In this document: positions 1 through 9,180 of the stretch, piece by piece
How the letters are laid out: each line of letters begins with the position of its first letter
Numbering within the stretch: position 1 is the first letter of the stretch
Assembly: GCF_001894865.1 (NCBI RefSeq)
Contig: NZ_BCXA01000005.1
Location: 62,001 to 126,000, forward strand
Source of the DNA: Rhodococcus maanshanensis NBRC 100610
GTDB taxonomy: Bacteria; Actinomycetota; Actinomycetes; Mycobacteriales; Mycobacteriaceae
Direction: 5' to 3'
DNA length: 64,000 nucleotides
The notes under the pieces: generated by a model
The model's input: the letters and a program-made list of their open reading frames with translations, nothing else
Databases searched by the model: none
Told to the model about the DNA's origin: nothing
Position numbers and translations under genes: made by a program

Positions 1-2
1 TG

Positions 3-662
3 GAGCAATTGCTCGCGACCTCCGACGACAGGCTGCGGACCGATTTCGAGACCGTGGTGCGCCGATGCAGGGAAACGTTGGCGACAACCGCCACCGTGCA
101 CGAGACCGCTCCGCCCGCGCAGCTACGCGAACGCCTGCTGACGCAGATCGCGCAAGAGCCCCGCACCGGGCCTGGCCCGGCGCCGGTCTCGCTCGCCGAC
201 CGACGGCGCACCACCCCCCGATGGAGGCTGGTCGGCGTGGCGGCGGCCGCCGTCGCGCTGCTCGTGGGCGGCGTGGTCATCGGGCAGCAATTGCGCGAAC
301 CGTCGCCACCACAGCCGGTGGCGGCCCAGGTGATGAGCGCCCCGGACGTCCGGACGTCATCGACAGCGGTGCCCGGCGGCGGCTCGGCGACCGCCGTCTA
401 CTCCAGGTCGACCGATGCCGCGGTGCTGATGATGAACGACGTCACCCCGCCCGCATCGGACTCGGTCTATCAGATGTGGCTGATCGCGGGCACCGGCGCC
501 CCGGTCTCGGCGGGCATGATGGCGCCGGATCAGGTGTCGCCCTCGACCGTTGCCGTGCTCGACGATCTGGACGGCGCCTCGCTGTTGGCCTTCACGGTGG
601 AACCCGCGGGCGGTTCGGAGCAGCCGACCACGGACGTGTTCGCCTCGCTGCCACTGGGATAG
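3..662 (+). CDS. Anti-sigma-K factor RskA-family protein (5' end outside window)
   Basis: The reading frame is open from the window edge, so the N-terminal zinc-binding anti-sigma domain lies upstream; 219 residues are visible. A single membrane segment (a run of Val/Ala/Leu/Gly at about codons 75-92) is followed by an extracytoplasmic domain with the RskA C-terminal signature, including VYQMWLI and a GlySer-rich stretch before TTDVFASLPLG. In this family the cytoplasmic part holds an ECF sigma factor (SigK type) and regulated proteolysis of the membrane protein releases it. The partner sigma gene would be expected just upstream. The gene is followed after 7 bp by the left arm of a hairpin now separated from its right arm by the 3.3-kb insertion. 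Confidence 0.85.
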   Translation, partial: EQLLATSDDRLRTDFETVVRRCRETLATTATVHETAPPAQLRERLLTQIAQEPRTGPGPAPVSLADRRRTTPRWRLVGVAAAAVALLVGGVVIGQQLREPSPPQPVAAQVMSAPDVRTSSTAVPGGGSATAVYSRSTDAAVLMMNDVTPPASDSVYQMWLIAGTGAPVSAGMMAPDQVSPSTVAVLDDLDGASLLAFTVEPAGGSEQPTTDVFASLPLG

Positions 663-669
663 GGGAAAT

Positions 670-685
670 GCGACAGGCCCCGGAC
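670..685. terminator. Left arm of a split hairpin terminator
   Basis: GCGACAGGCCCCGGAC here is the exact reverse complement of positions 4050-4065. The arm lies 7 bp after the anti-sigma stop codon, and its partner lies just beyond the groEL stop. I infer that both arms once formed a bidirectional terminator between the convergent anti-sigma and groEL genes, and that the block 696-4030 landed in its loop. Confidence 0.6.
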
Positions 686-839
686 CGATTCCAGAGATCG
701 TCGCAACACGTGAACTGAAGGTGGAATACGAGCCCTTGAGGCGAATCTTGGTCGCGGCAAGGCGCTTGTACTGGTGGACCTCGGGGAGTGTGTCGGTCGC
801 CGGCCGCCAGAGGCACGGCCGGGGTGCCTTGGTGTCGGG

Positions 840-1112
840 TCAGCTGGCAGGTTGGCCGGTTTCGGCCTTGTAGGCGCGGTGCAGGATCGTGCCCACACCA
901 CCGACCGTCATGCCGACCTCGTCCGCGATCTCGCGCAGCTTGAGGCCCTCGGCGCGCAGTTCCAGCACCCGGCGGCGGCGCTCGGCGGCACGTGCCTCGA
1001 ACTCGGCCCGAGGCTCGGCCATGATGTTGCGCACCGTGCGCGGTGAGATGCCAAGCCGCTCAGCGACTTCGCGGGCCGAACTGGTACGCCGTGCGGGGGT
1101 TGCAGCGCCCAC
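840..1112 (-). CDS. RepB-like plasmid replication helix-turn-helix protein (probable remnant)
   Basis: A 90-residue basic protein with two helix-turn-helix-like stretches: residues about 12-34 (SAREVAERLGISPRTVRNI) and about 57-80 (LKLREIADEVGMTVGGVGTI). The layout of an N-terminal HTH, an EPRAEFEARAAERRRR linker and a C-terminal HTH resembles the small RepB DNA-binding proteins encoded after repA on pAL5000-type theta plasmids of Rhodococcus and Mycobacterium, which bind the origin. No intact repA lies upstream on the minus strand, only untranslatable sequence, so this is more likely stranded plasmid DNA than a working replicon. It lies inside the IS30-bounded block. A generic HTH regulator is the alternative. 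Confidence 0.55.
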   Translation of the reverse strand: MGAATPARRTSSAREVAERLGISPRTVRNIMAEPRAEFEARAAERRRRVLELRAEGLKLREIADEVGMTVGGVGTILHRAYKAETGQPAS

Positions 1113-1511
1113 CCGTGGGCTCCTTCCTCATCAGGTCGTGGCCGATCGCACGCAGCTTGCTGGTGGTCACGACCGTCTTGGCGGCCTCGACCTCGCGACG
1201 GTCGATCCATGAGCGGAACGGTAGTGCAAGTCGGAGCAGAACTGGAAGCAATTCCACGACGAATTGACAATGCGCTGTTGTCAGTGGGGATCGCGATGGC
1301 GTGGCGTGCAGATGAGATCCGCAGGCTGGACGACTCTGGGGGGTGATCTGGCGCCAGCCCCTGCAGGTCCGGACCGCCGACGCAGCCAATTAGCCCATAT
1401 TCATCCCACCAATTTTCGGTAGGCAGCGGCAGATATCGCCCCTACAGTCTCTGGCGCTGACCCGGCCCCAGCGCTCGGTCGTACCGACAACGCTCAAACC
1501 GAAAGGTCCCC
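1113..1511. other. Gene-free stretch, possible decayed plasmid repA tail and protease promoter region
   Basis: There is no convincing gene. On the minus strand, about 1060-1215 encodes WIDRREVEAAKTVVTTSKLR and following residues, which could be the end of a decayed replication or primase gene ahead of the RepB-like frame, but it has no start and no recognisable catalytic motif. The right part (about 1390-1511) should hold the promoter of the protease; GAAAGG at about 1500-1505 serves as its ribosome-binding site. Confidence 0.35.
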
Positions 1512-3470
1512 ATGCGTAGTACCCGCGCCCGCCGCGCCGCGATGATCGGCACCGCGGCACTTCTTCTGGCCGCGCCGTGCGTGGCCCTCGCCCAGGCCGA
1601 ACCCGCCCCACCGGCACCCGCGCTGCCCGCGGACATGGTGACCGCGATCGGGCGCGATCTCGGACTCAGCCCGGACCAGTACCTCGAGCAGGCCGAGACT
1701 GGGCAGGAGCTGCTGCGGTTCGCCGACACGCTGCGCGGCAAGTTCCCCACCGCGTTCGCCGGCGTCTGGCTCGACGCGGCCGGCGCCCCGTTGGTCGGCC
1801 TGGCCGACGGACCCGACAAGGCCGCCGCCCGCACCGCCGTGGAGGCCGCCGGCTATCAGGTCAAGGACCAGCCACGCAGCGAGCAGGTCCTGTCCGGCCT
1901 GCTCGGCCAGCTCAACGGCTGGATTCAGCAGCTCCCCGCACCGCTCGCCGGCCTCATCAACGGCACCGCGATCGACCCCGCCGCCAACGACATCGCGCTG
2001 AACGTCAAGGACACCGCCGAAGGCCAGGGCCTGCAACTGCCCGGCTTCCTGAACTTCGTGCGCGTGGCGAAGGGACCGGCTGCCTCGTCCGACCTGCCGG
2101 GACTCGGCTCACTCGGCTCATCCGGCTCATCCGACCCCACCAAGCCGACCAAGCCCACCGAACCCACCACCACAACCAAGCCCACCACCACCAAGCCCAC
2201 CGAACCGACCACCACCACCAACCCCGTGGCCTCCACGATCACCCTCGACCCCATCACCGCCGCACCCGACAGCAACGAGTACACGCTGAAGGCGAAGGTC
2301 ACCCCCGCAGCAGCGGGCGGCACCGTCGAATTCAAGGACGGCAACAACATCATCGCCACCGAACAAGTCGAGGCCGACGGCACCGCCACCAGGATCTGGT
2401 ACGCCCAAACCGACGGCAAGCACACCATCACCGCCACCTTCTCCGGCCGGGACGGTGTCGCCGGATCCACCACCACCGCGCAGGTCACCGTCGCACCCGC
2501 CGGCAGCAACACCGTTGCCTCCACGATCACCCTCGACCCCATCAAGGGAGCGATCGCCGGCGGCAAGATCATCACGCTGAAGGCGAAGGTCAACCCCGCA
2601 GCAGCGGGCGGCACCGTCGTATTCGAGGTCGTCGACCGCTACCACGAAGAGGTGCCGGTCGGCGCCGACGGCACCGCCACCGAGCAGTGGTACCCCCCCG
2701 AGACCGCCGGCAAGGTGACCATGACGGCCACCTTCTCCGGTCGCGACGGCGTCACAGGATCCACCACCACCCAGCAGGTCACCGTCGCACCCGCAGCCAC
2801 CACCACCACCAAGCCCACCACCACCAAGCCCACGCCGGCCCCCGACGCCGTCATGGGCGGCCAGCAGTACTTCACCGGCGAGACCGCCGACAAACCCTGC
2901 TCGCTCGGTTTCAACGGCACCGACGGTGACGGCAACACAGTGAACATCACCGCCGGACACTGTGACGCGCACCCCGAAAACGCGGGCAACGTCGACGCCA
3001 CGCCGGCGTCGATGGGGCCAAACAAATTTGGCGAATTCGACAAGGTAGTCCGCGATCGCGGCGACTACGGAGTGATCAAGATCTACGACAGCGTCGCCAA
3101 GCGTTTCCAGAACAACTTCGTTGACACCTACGGCGGGGACCCATTGGCGATCACCGGCACCGCAGATCCCCTGGTCGGGGCGCCGGTGTGCAAGTCCGGC
3201 AAAACCACCGGCTACACCTGCGGCAAAATCACCGCCATCAACCAGTACATGAATTCCGGTCCCCGAGGCGCCACGGTGCCCAACGCCTTCGCCGCGAAGC
3301 TCTGCACGATTGTTGGCGACAGCGGTGGAGCCATGGTGACCGGCACCAAGGCACTGGGCATCGTGAGCGCCGGCGACGACGGGAATTGCGACAAGCCAAT
3401 GACGACATGGGGGCAGCCGATCAACTCGGTCCTCGCCGCCAACCCCGGCCTGAAAATCCGCACCAACTAG
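1512..3470 (+). CDS. Secreted S1-family serine protease with alpha-lytic-type propeptide and two Ig-like domains
   Basis: A 652-residue preproprotein. A basic start and hydrophobic core form a signal peptide (residues 1-30). A propeptide-like region (about 35-190, with DMVTAIGRDLGLSPDQYLEQ) resembles the alpha-lytic/streptogrisin pro-domain. Thr/Pro/Lys linkers then flank two Ig-like bacterial repeats (about 240-330 and 335-428). The C-terminal protease domain carries the triad His483 (ITAGHC), Asp518 (RGDYGVI) and Ser604 (GDSGG), with the Cys pairs usual for streptogrisin-like enzymes. The Ig repeats are of the same type as those of the four surface proteins at 49.9-56.1 kb. Placing them between propeptide and catalytic domain is unusual. 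The gene lies in the IS30-bounded block and its stop codon overlaps the IS30 remnant. The substrate is unknown. Confidence 0.9.
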   Translation: MRSTRARRAAMIGTAALLLAAPCVALAQAEPAPPAPALPADMVTAIGRDLGLSPDQYLEQAETGQELLRFADTLRGKFPTAFAGVWLDAAGAPLVGLADGPDKAAARTAVEAAGYQVKDQPRSEQVLSGLLGQLNGWIQQLPAPLAGLINGTAIDPAANDIALNVKDTAEGQGLQLPGFLNFVRVAKGPAASSDLPGLGSLGSSGSSDPTKPTKPTEPTTTTKPTTTKPTEPTTTTNPVASTITLDPITAAPDSNEYTLKAKVTPAAAGGTVEFKDGNNIIATEQVEADGTATRIWYAQTDGKHTITATFSGRDGVAGSTTTAQVTVAPAGSNTVASTITLDPIKGAIAGGKIITLKAKVNPAAAGGTVVFEVVDRYHEEVPVGADGTATEQWYPPETAGKVTMTATFSGRDGVTGSTTTQQVTVAPAATTTTKPTTTKPTPAPDAVMGGQQYFTGETADKPCSLGFNGTDGDGNTVNITAGHCDAHPENAGNVDATPASMGPNKFGEFDKVVRDRGDYGVIKIYDSVAKRFQNNFVDTYGGDPLAITGTADPLVGAPVCKSGKTTGYTCGKITAINQYMNSGPRGATVPNAFAAKLCTIVGDSGGAMVTGTKALGIVSAGDDGNCDKPMTTWGQPINSVLAANPGLKIRTN

Positions 3471-3990
3471 CGGGTCAACAAATCACGCAAACGCTCGGCT
3501 GGGGTATCCCAGTCGAGCGTTTTGCGTGGGACGACCGCTGAGTTGGCGAGCGACGTCCTCAAGGACTGCCGGGCCATGGACACTCAGGTCAGTGCCCTTC
3601 GGGAAGTACTGATGCAGAAGGCCATTGGTGTTTTCGTTGGTGCCGCGTTGCCAGGGTGAGGCGGGGTTGCAGAAGTAGACGGGCATGTCGGTGGCCATCG
3701 TGACCTGCTTGTGCCGCGCCATCTCGCAGCCCTGGCCCCAAGTCAACGACCCCCGCAGATGCGCGGGCAAGGTCGACACCGTGGCGATCAACTCCAGGAA
3801 CCGCTGCCGGGCTTCGGGTTTGCCGACCACGATCCGGCCTGTGTCGATCAAGCCCCTCCTCGAGCAAGGTCCGGCGGGCCACCGTGAAGCTGACCTCGGC
3901 AGGTTTGACTGCACGCGCGACAAAACCGGTCTCGGTGAACGCGGCTTCGATCAGTGCCCGGTTCTGATGCACATCCCCAGAAAACGACAC
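3467..3990 (-). pseudogene. IS30-family transposase remnant, frameshifted and truncated
   Basis: Only about the last 120 codons of an IS30 transposase are recognisable: LPAHLRGSLTWGQGCEMARH, then PWQRGTNENTNGLLHQYFPK. The second catalytic Asp expected in the W-D-Q-G motif is Gly, so the protein would be inactive even if whole. One extra base near 3526-3531 shifts the tail; in the other frame it reads on to an IS30-like end (DWDTPAERLRDLLTR) stopping at 3467. The N-terminal two thirds, with the DNA-binding domains, are missing. A GTG-started stretch from 3990 (MSFSGDVHQNRALIEAAF) joins it out of frame. The remnant belongs to a related but different IS30 subgroup from the intact copy at 48.6 kb. 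Confidence 0.8.
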
Positions 3991-4034
3991 GGTCGTCGCA
4001 ACACTCTCGATCGAGAGTGTTGCGACGACCGTGT
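3987..4034. repeat. 48-bp perfect palindrome made of two IS30-type ends
   Basis: The two 24-base arms are exact reverse complements with no spacer, centred between 4010 and 4011. Each arm contains GGTCGTCGCAACAC, the terminal sequence of the IS30-family copy at 48.6 kb, and the two ends face inward with no DNA between them. On the minus strand the hairpin is followed by CGTTTTC, so it may also act as a transcription terminator downstream of groEL, whose stop is 58 bp away. Confidence 0.9.
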
Positions 4035-4049
4035 TAACCCGCCAGATCC

Positions 4050-4065
4050 GTCCGGGGCCTGTCGC
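4050..4065. terminator. Right arm of the split groEL/anti-sigma terminator
   Basis: GTCCGGGGCCTGTCGC is the exact reverse complement of 670-685 and lies 26 bp after the groEL stop. See the left arm for the reconstruction. Confidence 0.6.
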
Positions 4066-4091
4066 GTTGTCACCCGTGGGCGACGGTGGTG

Positions 4092-5717
<1,626 letters not shown>

Positions 5718-5745
5718 CTACTCCTGGATTGGGAGGGTCCGCAAC

Positions 5746-5790
5746 GCGATCCGCCCCGGGTCCGATGGACGGGACGCCGGGGCGGATCGC
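5746..5790 (-). promoter_or_regulatory. Intercistronic stem-loop between groES and groEL
   Basis: The arms GCGATCCGCCCCGG (5746-5759) and CCGGGGCGGATCGC (5777-5790) pair perfectly over 14 bp around a 17-base loop. The hairpin fills most of the 89-bp gap between groES and groEL. It has no T-run, so I favour a partial terminator or an mRNA processing/stability element that adjusts the GroES:GroEL ratio. Confidence 0.75.
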
Positions 5791-5797
5791 AAGTGGC

Positions 5798-6097
5798 TTA
5801 CTTGGAGATGACAGCCAGCACGTCACGTGCCGAGAGGATCAGGTACTCCTGGCCGGCGTACTTGATCTCGGTTCCGCCGTACTTGCTGTAGATGACGGTG
5901 TCGCCTTCCTTGACGTCGACCGGGATGCGGTTGCCCTTGTCGGTCACGCGACCTTCGCCGACGGCGACGACGGTGCCCTCCTGGGGCTTCTCCTTGGCCG
6001 TGTCGGGGATGACCAGGCCTGAGGCAGTCGTCGTCTCGGCCTCGTTGGCCTGGACGAGGATCTTGTCCTCGAGCGGCTTGATGTTCACGCTCGCCAC
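5798..6097 (-). CDS. groES: 10-kDa co-chaperonin GroES
   Basis: A 99-residue protein of normal family length starting [20 protein letters not shown], with the mobile-loop region ([18 protein letters not shown]) and the roof-hairpin segment that follows. It caps the GroEL ring during ATP-driven folding in the cytoplasm. It is the first gene of the groES-groEL operon. The CIRCE element lies about 130-155 bp upstream, consistent with HrcA repression released by heat shock. Confidence 0.97.
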   Translation of the reverse strand: MASVNIKPLEDKILVQANEAETTTASGLVIPDTAKEKPQEGTVVAVGEGRVTDKGNRIPVDVKEGDTVIYSKYGGTEIKYAGQEYLILSARDVLAVISK

Positions 6098-6225
6098 GAT
6101 GAGCCCTCCACTTTCAGGGGTTTGTGCGTCCAGGGCTGGTCCCAGGACGTGATGGTTTGTTCGTACGCTTGCGGCATCTCACTCGAGCCCCGTCGTCGCG
6201 GGTGCCGAGGCTCGGTCAGCGCCAT

Positions 6226-6252
6226 CTAGCACTCTATACATGCGAGTGCCAG
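6226..6252 (-). promoter_or_regulatory. CIRCE operator (HrcA site) of groES-groEL
   Basis: CTAGCACTC, nine bases, then GAGTGCCAG. The consensus is TTAGCACTC-N9-GAGTGCTAA, so the inner seven bases of the left half and six of the right half are kept, with the exact 9-bp spacer. It overlaps the region just beyond the TetR gene end. Confidence 0.9.
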
Positions 6253-6255
6253 CGC

Positions 6256-6885
6256 TCAAGGTCGGCGGGTATCCGGACCACTCCGGGCCGAAGCCGGGTC
6301 CACATGCCCGGGCAGGACCCCGCGCAGCCGGACCTGCGCCCGCGTCATCCGCTCGCCGTCGACCGCGAGGCCGGGGTCGAGCAACGCCTGGAAGAGCAGG
6401 CCGTCGAAGAGCGCGAGCACCAGCCCGGCCGCGTCCTCACCCGCCTGATCGCCGCCGAGCCCGAGCAGCGCCGCGACATCGGGGCGCGAGCGGCGGAAGC
6501 CCTCGGCGAGCAGGTTCCTGATCACGGGATCGTGCTGCGCCTTCGCGAGCGCGCCGACGAAGTTCTTCGCCAGTCCCGTGTGCAGGCGACGACTGGCCGC
6601 CATCACCTCCGCGGCTCGGCCGAATCGGATGGCACGGGGCTCGGACGACAGATCACCCAGGTCGTGCGCGATGTCGGCCAACCACCGATCGAGCCCCTCG
6701 ACCACCGCGGCCGTCAGCAGCGCGTCCTTGGACCCGAAGTGGTAGGTGATCGATGCGAGGTTCGCCCCCGACTCGTCGGCGATCACTCGTGCGGTGATCC
6801 GCTCGGGCGGCAGCCGCTCGAGGCAACGGAGAGTGCCCTCGATCAGATTTGACCGATTGCTGCGCTGGGACACGGTCGCCACCAC
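6256..6885 (-). CDS. TetR/AcrR-family transcriptional regulator
   Basis: A 209-residue protein with an N-terminal TetR helix-turn-helix (about residues 12-58: ERITARVIADESGANLASIT followed by YHFGSKDALL) and a helical ligand domain. It is transcribed away from the DoxX-like gene, with a 12-bp palindrome in the 85-bp gap. It probably represses that gene and itself. The ligand is unknown. Confidence 0.88.
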   Translation of the reverse strand: MVATVSQRSNRSNLIEGTLRCLERLPPERITARVIADESGANLASITYHFGSKDALLTAAVVEGLDRWLADIAHDLGDLSSEPRAIRFGRAAEVMAASRRLHTGLAKNFVGALAKAQHDPVIRNLLAEGFRRSRPDVAALLGLGGDQAGEDAAGLVLALFDGLLFQALLDPGLAVDGERMTRAQVRLRGVLPGHVDPASARSGPDTRRP

Positions 6886-6924
6886 CCTCCCCGGCCCGCC
6901 TGAGCCCTTGTGGGCCTCGGCTCA

Positions 6925-6936
6925 AATTGTACAATT
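6925..6936. promoter_or_regulatory. Palindromic candidate operator between TetR and DoxX-like genes
   Basis: AATTGTACAATT is a perfect 12-bp palindrome in the only AT-rich stretch of this gap, 39 bp from the TetR start and 34 bp from the DoxX-like start. The position fits a TetR operator serving both divergent promoters. Confidence 0.55.
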
Positions 6937-6970
6937 GTTTAGATTGGGGGGGTCAAGACCGGAGCTCGCC

Positions 6971-7321
6971 ATGTTCGTCGCCACCGTCATCGTGACCGTT
7001 CTGCTCGCCGCACTCCTCGGGTTCGCGGCCATCCGCAAGCTGAGCCACCGCGACCGGGTGGTTCGGGAGTACGCCGGGCTCGGCGTACCCGAGAATCGCC
7101 TGAACCCGCTGGCAGGAATCCTCCTAGCCGGCGCGGCCGGCCTGATCGCCGGCCTTGCGTGGGCCCCACTCGGCATCGCCGCCGCGATCGGGCTGGTCTG
7201 CTATTTCACCGCGGCAGTAATCGTCCACATACGCGCACACGACGCGAAGCACCTCCCCACACCGCTCACGTACGCGGCGCTCGCCGTCGCCGCGCTCGTC
7301 CTGCGCCTCGCGTCGGGGTGA
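6971..7321 (+). CDS. DoxX-like four-helix membrane protein
   Basis: A 116-residue protein with four hydrophobic segments (about residues 1-20, 45-62, 65-85 and 95-113) and an N-terminal IRKLSH motif after the first helix, as in DoxX/DoxD-like inner-membrane proteins. The ATG at 6971 is the first in the frame that begins at the first membrane helix. It is divergent from, and probably controlled by, the adjacent TetR regulator. In this superfamily roles include membrane redox partners, but the substrate cannot be told here. Confidence 0.75.
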   Translation: MFVATVIVTVLLAALLGFAAIRKLSHRDRVVREYAGLGVPENRLNPLAGILLAGAAGLIAGLAWAPLGIAAAIGLVCYFTAAVIVHIRAHDAKHLPTPLTYAALAVAALVLRLASG

Positions 7322-7406
7322 TCGATCGGCCCTCGACCGCGGGCCGATCTCCGCGAGACGGTGGCATGAACCCAAGGTGTACGACGGGTGACCTAGAGTC
7401 GTCGCC

Positions 7407-9137
7407 GTGGCAAACATCAGCAGGCGCGCATTCATCGGACTGGCCGGACTCGGAGCCGCGGGCACCATCGGGGCCGGCGCATTCGGAAGGGCACCGTGGG
7501 GTACCTGGTACGCCGCGGCCGATCCGCTGCCCGCCTCGTTTGCCGGCACCACGCTCGAGGCCGTCGCGACCCCGGTCGGCGGGTCCGGTTACCGGAGGCT
7601 CACCGCGGGACCCGGGTGGCAGATGATCGTGCGCGGCGAGCTCGCCGAGGCACGGTCGGGCCGCGAGCAGCGCAGGACCGCCCTCGCCTCGGTGGTGCAG
7701 CTGACCGACCTGCACATCGTCGACGCCCAGTCCCCCATGCGATTCGAGTACGTGCACCAGCTCAACGGTTCGGCCTTCCGCCCGCACGAGACGCTCACCA
7801 CACAGGGCCTTGTCTCGCTCGTGTCGCGGATCAACTCCCTGCAGGGCGGCCCGCACACCCGCCGCGCGTTCGACGCCGTGGTGACCACCGGTGACAACAC
7901 CGACAACAAGGAGCACGCGGAGCTCGGCTGGCTGCTGACCGCGCTCAACGGCGGCACCTTCATCCCGAACACCGGTGCCGCGGATCGCTATGAGGGCGTG
8001 CAGAACTCCGGGTCGGACCTGTACTGGAATCCGGAGTCGCCGATCCGCGACATCTACAAGAAGGCCGGATTCCCCGAGCTGCCCGGACTGCTCGGCGCCG
8101 CGGCCCTCACGCCCGTCACGAGCCCGGGCCTGCGCACTCCCTGGTACAGCGTGTTCGGCAACCACGACGACTCGATCCAGGGCACCATCCCCAGCGGCAT
8201 CGGACCGCTCGAGGCCATGTACACCGGCTCGATCAAGATCGAGACCCCCGATTCCGAGCAGGCCCGCGCGATCGGGAGCGCCGCGAGCTCGGATCCGGCT
8301 GCGCTGCCGAGCATCCTCGCCGCGGTCACCACCCCGCCGCGCATCGTCACGCCCGACGCCAACCGGGCGCCGTTCACCCCTCGGCAGTACATCGCCGCCC
8401 ACCTCGACCCGAGGAATGCCGGCCCCGGTCCGGTCGGACACGGCTTCGCCCCCGACGCGGGCGAGACCGGCATCGGCTACTACTCGTTCGAGATCGCGCC
8501 GGGCGTGGTCGGGATCAGCATGGACTCCACCAACCGAGCCGGGTTCGTCGAGGGCTCCCTCGGTGAGGCCCAGTTCCGCTGGATCGAGCAGACCCTGCAG
8601 GCCGGCAGCAGCCGCTTCTTCGACGCGGGCGGCCGCCCGGTGACGCAGTCGCGGGAGGACACCTACTTCCTGCTGTTCAGTCACCACACCAGTGGCTCGA
8701 TGGACAACCTGGTTCCGGATCCCGAGCGCCCCGGGGAGCGCCGCCACAGCGGTCCCGAGCTGCTGGATCTGCTGCACCGCTTCCCGAACGTGCTCGCCTG
8801 GGTGAACGGGCACACCCACGAGAACAAGATCACGCCGCACCCGGGTGCCACTGCCGCGCAGGGCTTCTGGGAGATCAACACCGCCTCGCACATCGACTTC
8901 CCGCAGCACGCGCGGTTGATCGAGGTGGTCGACAACACCGACGGCACGCTCTCGCTGCTGACCACGCTGGTCGAGTCGGACAGCCCGTACGAGGTCCGGC
9001 ACGGGGACTTCAGCCAGCAGGGCCTGGCCTCGCTGTACCGCGAGTTGTCGTTCAACGACATCCACGCCGACCCGGAACTGCTCGGCGGATCCGTCGATCA
9101 CAACACCGAGCTGGTGCTGGTCTCGCCACGGGCGTGA
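7407..9137 (+). CDS. Tat-exported metallophosphoesterase (TIGR03767-type)
   Basis: A 576-residue protein with a GTG start and a twin-arginine signal (SRRAFIGLAGLGAAG, residues 5-19). The calcineurin-like metal-binding motifs appear in order: LTDLHIVD, TTGDNTDN, FGNHDDS and NGHTHENK. The overall pattern matches the actinobacterial TIGR03767 phosphoesterases, exported enzymes of uncertain substrate. It stands alone on the plus strand; an NsrR-like regulator follows after 43 bp. Confidence 0.88.
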   Translation: MANISRRAFIGLAGLGAAGTIGAGAFGRAPWGTWYAAADPLPASFAGTTLEAVATPVGGSGYRRLTAGPGWQMIVRGELAEARSGREQRRTALASVVQLTDLHIVDAQSPMRFEYVHQLNGSAFRPHETLTTQGLVSLVSRINSLQGGPHTRRAFDAVVTTGDNTDNKEHAELGWLLTALNGGTFIPNTGAADRYEGVQNSGSDLYWNPESPIRDIYKKAGFPELPGLLGAAALTPVTSPGLRTPWYSVFGNHDDSIQGTIPSGIGPLEAMYTGSIKIETPDSEQARAIGSAASSDPAALPSILAAVTTPPRIVTPDANRAPFTPRQYIAAHLDPRNAGPGPVGHGFAPDAGETGIGYYSFEIAPGVVGISMDSTNRAGFVEGSLGEAQFRWIEQTLQAGSSRFFDAGGRPVTQSREDTYFLLFSHHTSGSMDNLVPDPERPGERRHSGPELLDLLHRFPNVLAWVNGHTHENKITPHPGATAAQGFWEINTASHIDFPQHARLIEVVDNTDGTLSLLTTLVESDSPYEVRHGDFSQQGLASLYRELSFNDIHADPELLGGSVDHNTELVLVSPRA

Positions 9138-9145
9138 CGGTTATG

Positions 9146-9162
9146 TTGCATCTCAGATGCAA
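9146..9162 (+). promoter_or_regulatory. Palindromic NsrR-type operator
   Basis: TTGCATCT-C-AGATGCAA is a perfect 17-bp inverted repeat ending 18 bp before the regulator start. Its AGATGCAA half resembles the AANATGCATTT-type half-sites of NsrR boxes. I infer autoregulation. Confidence 0.7.
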
Positions 9163-9180
9163 GTATCATACGGTCGGGGC

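Larger units (their letters stand above)
696..4030. mobile_element. Insertion bounded by IS30-type ends, carrying repB-like gene and secreted protease
   Basis: The left end GATCGTCGCAACAC (696-709) and right end GTGTTGCGACGACC (4017-4030) are identical, 14 of 14 each, to the corresponding ends of the intact IS30-family element at 48617-49890, and both point inward. Inside lie a RepB-like plasmid gene, a secreted serine protease and a decayed IS30 transposase next to the right end. The block is flanked by the two arms of a 16-bp inverted repeat (670-685 and 4050-4065). I read it as an IS30-related transposition product with passenger DNA, possibly plasmid-borne. No target duplication could be recognised. 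Confidence 0.55.

Noticed and set aside
1060-1389. A repA gene before the RepB-like gene
   Set aside because: Only a short stretch looks protein-like, with no catalytic motif or start; noted as a possible remnant only.
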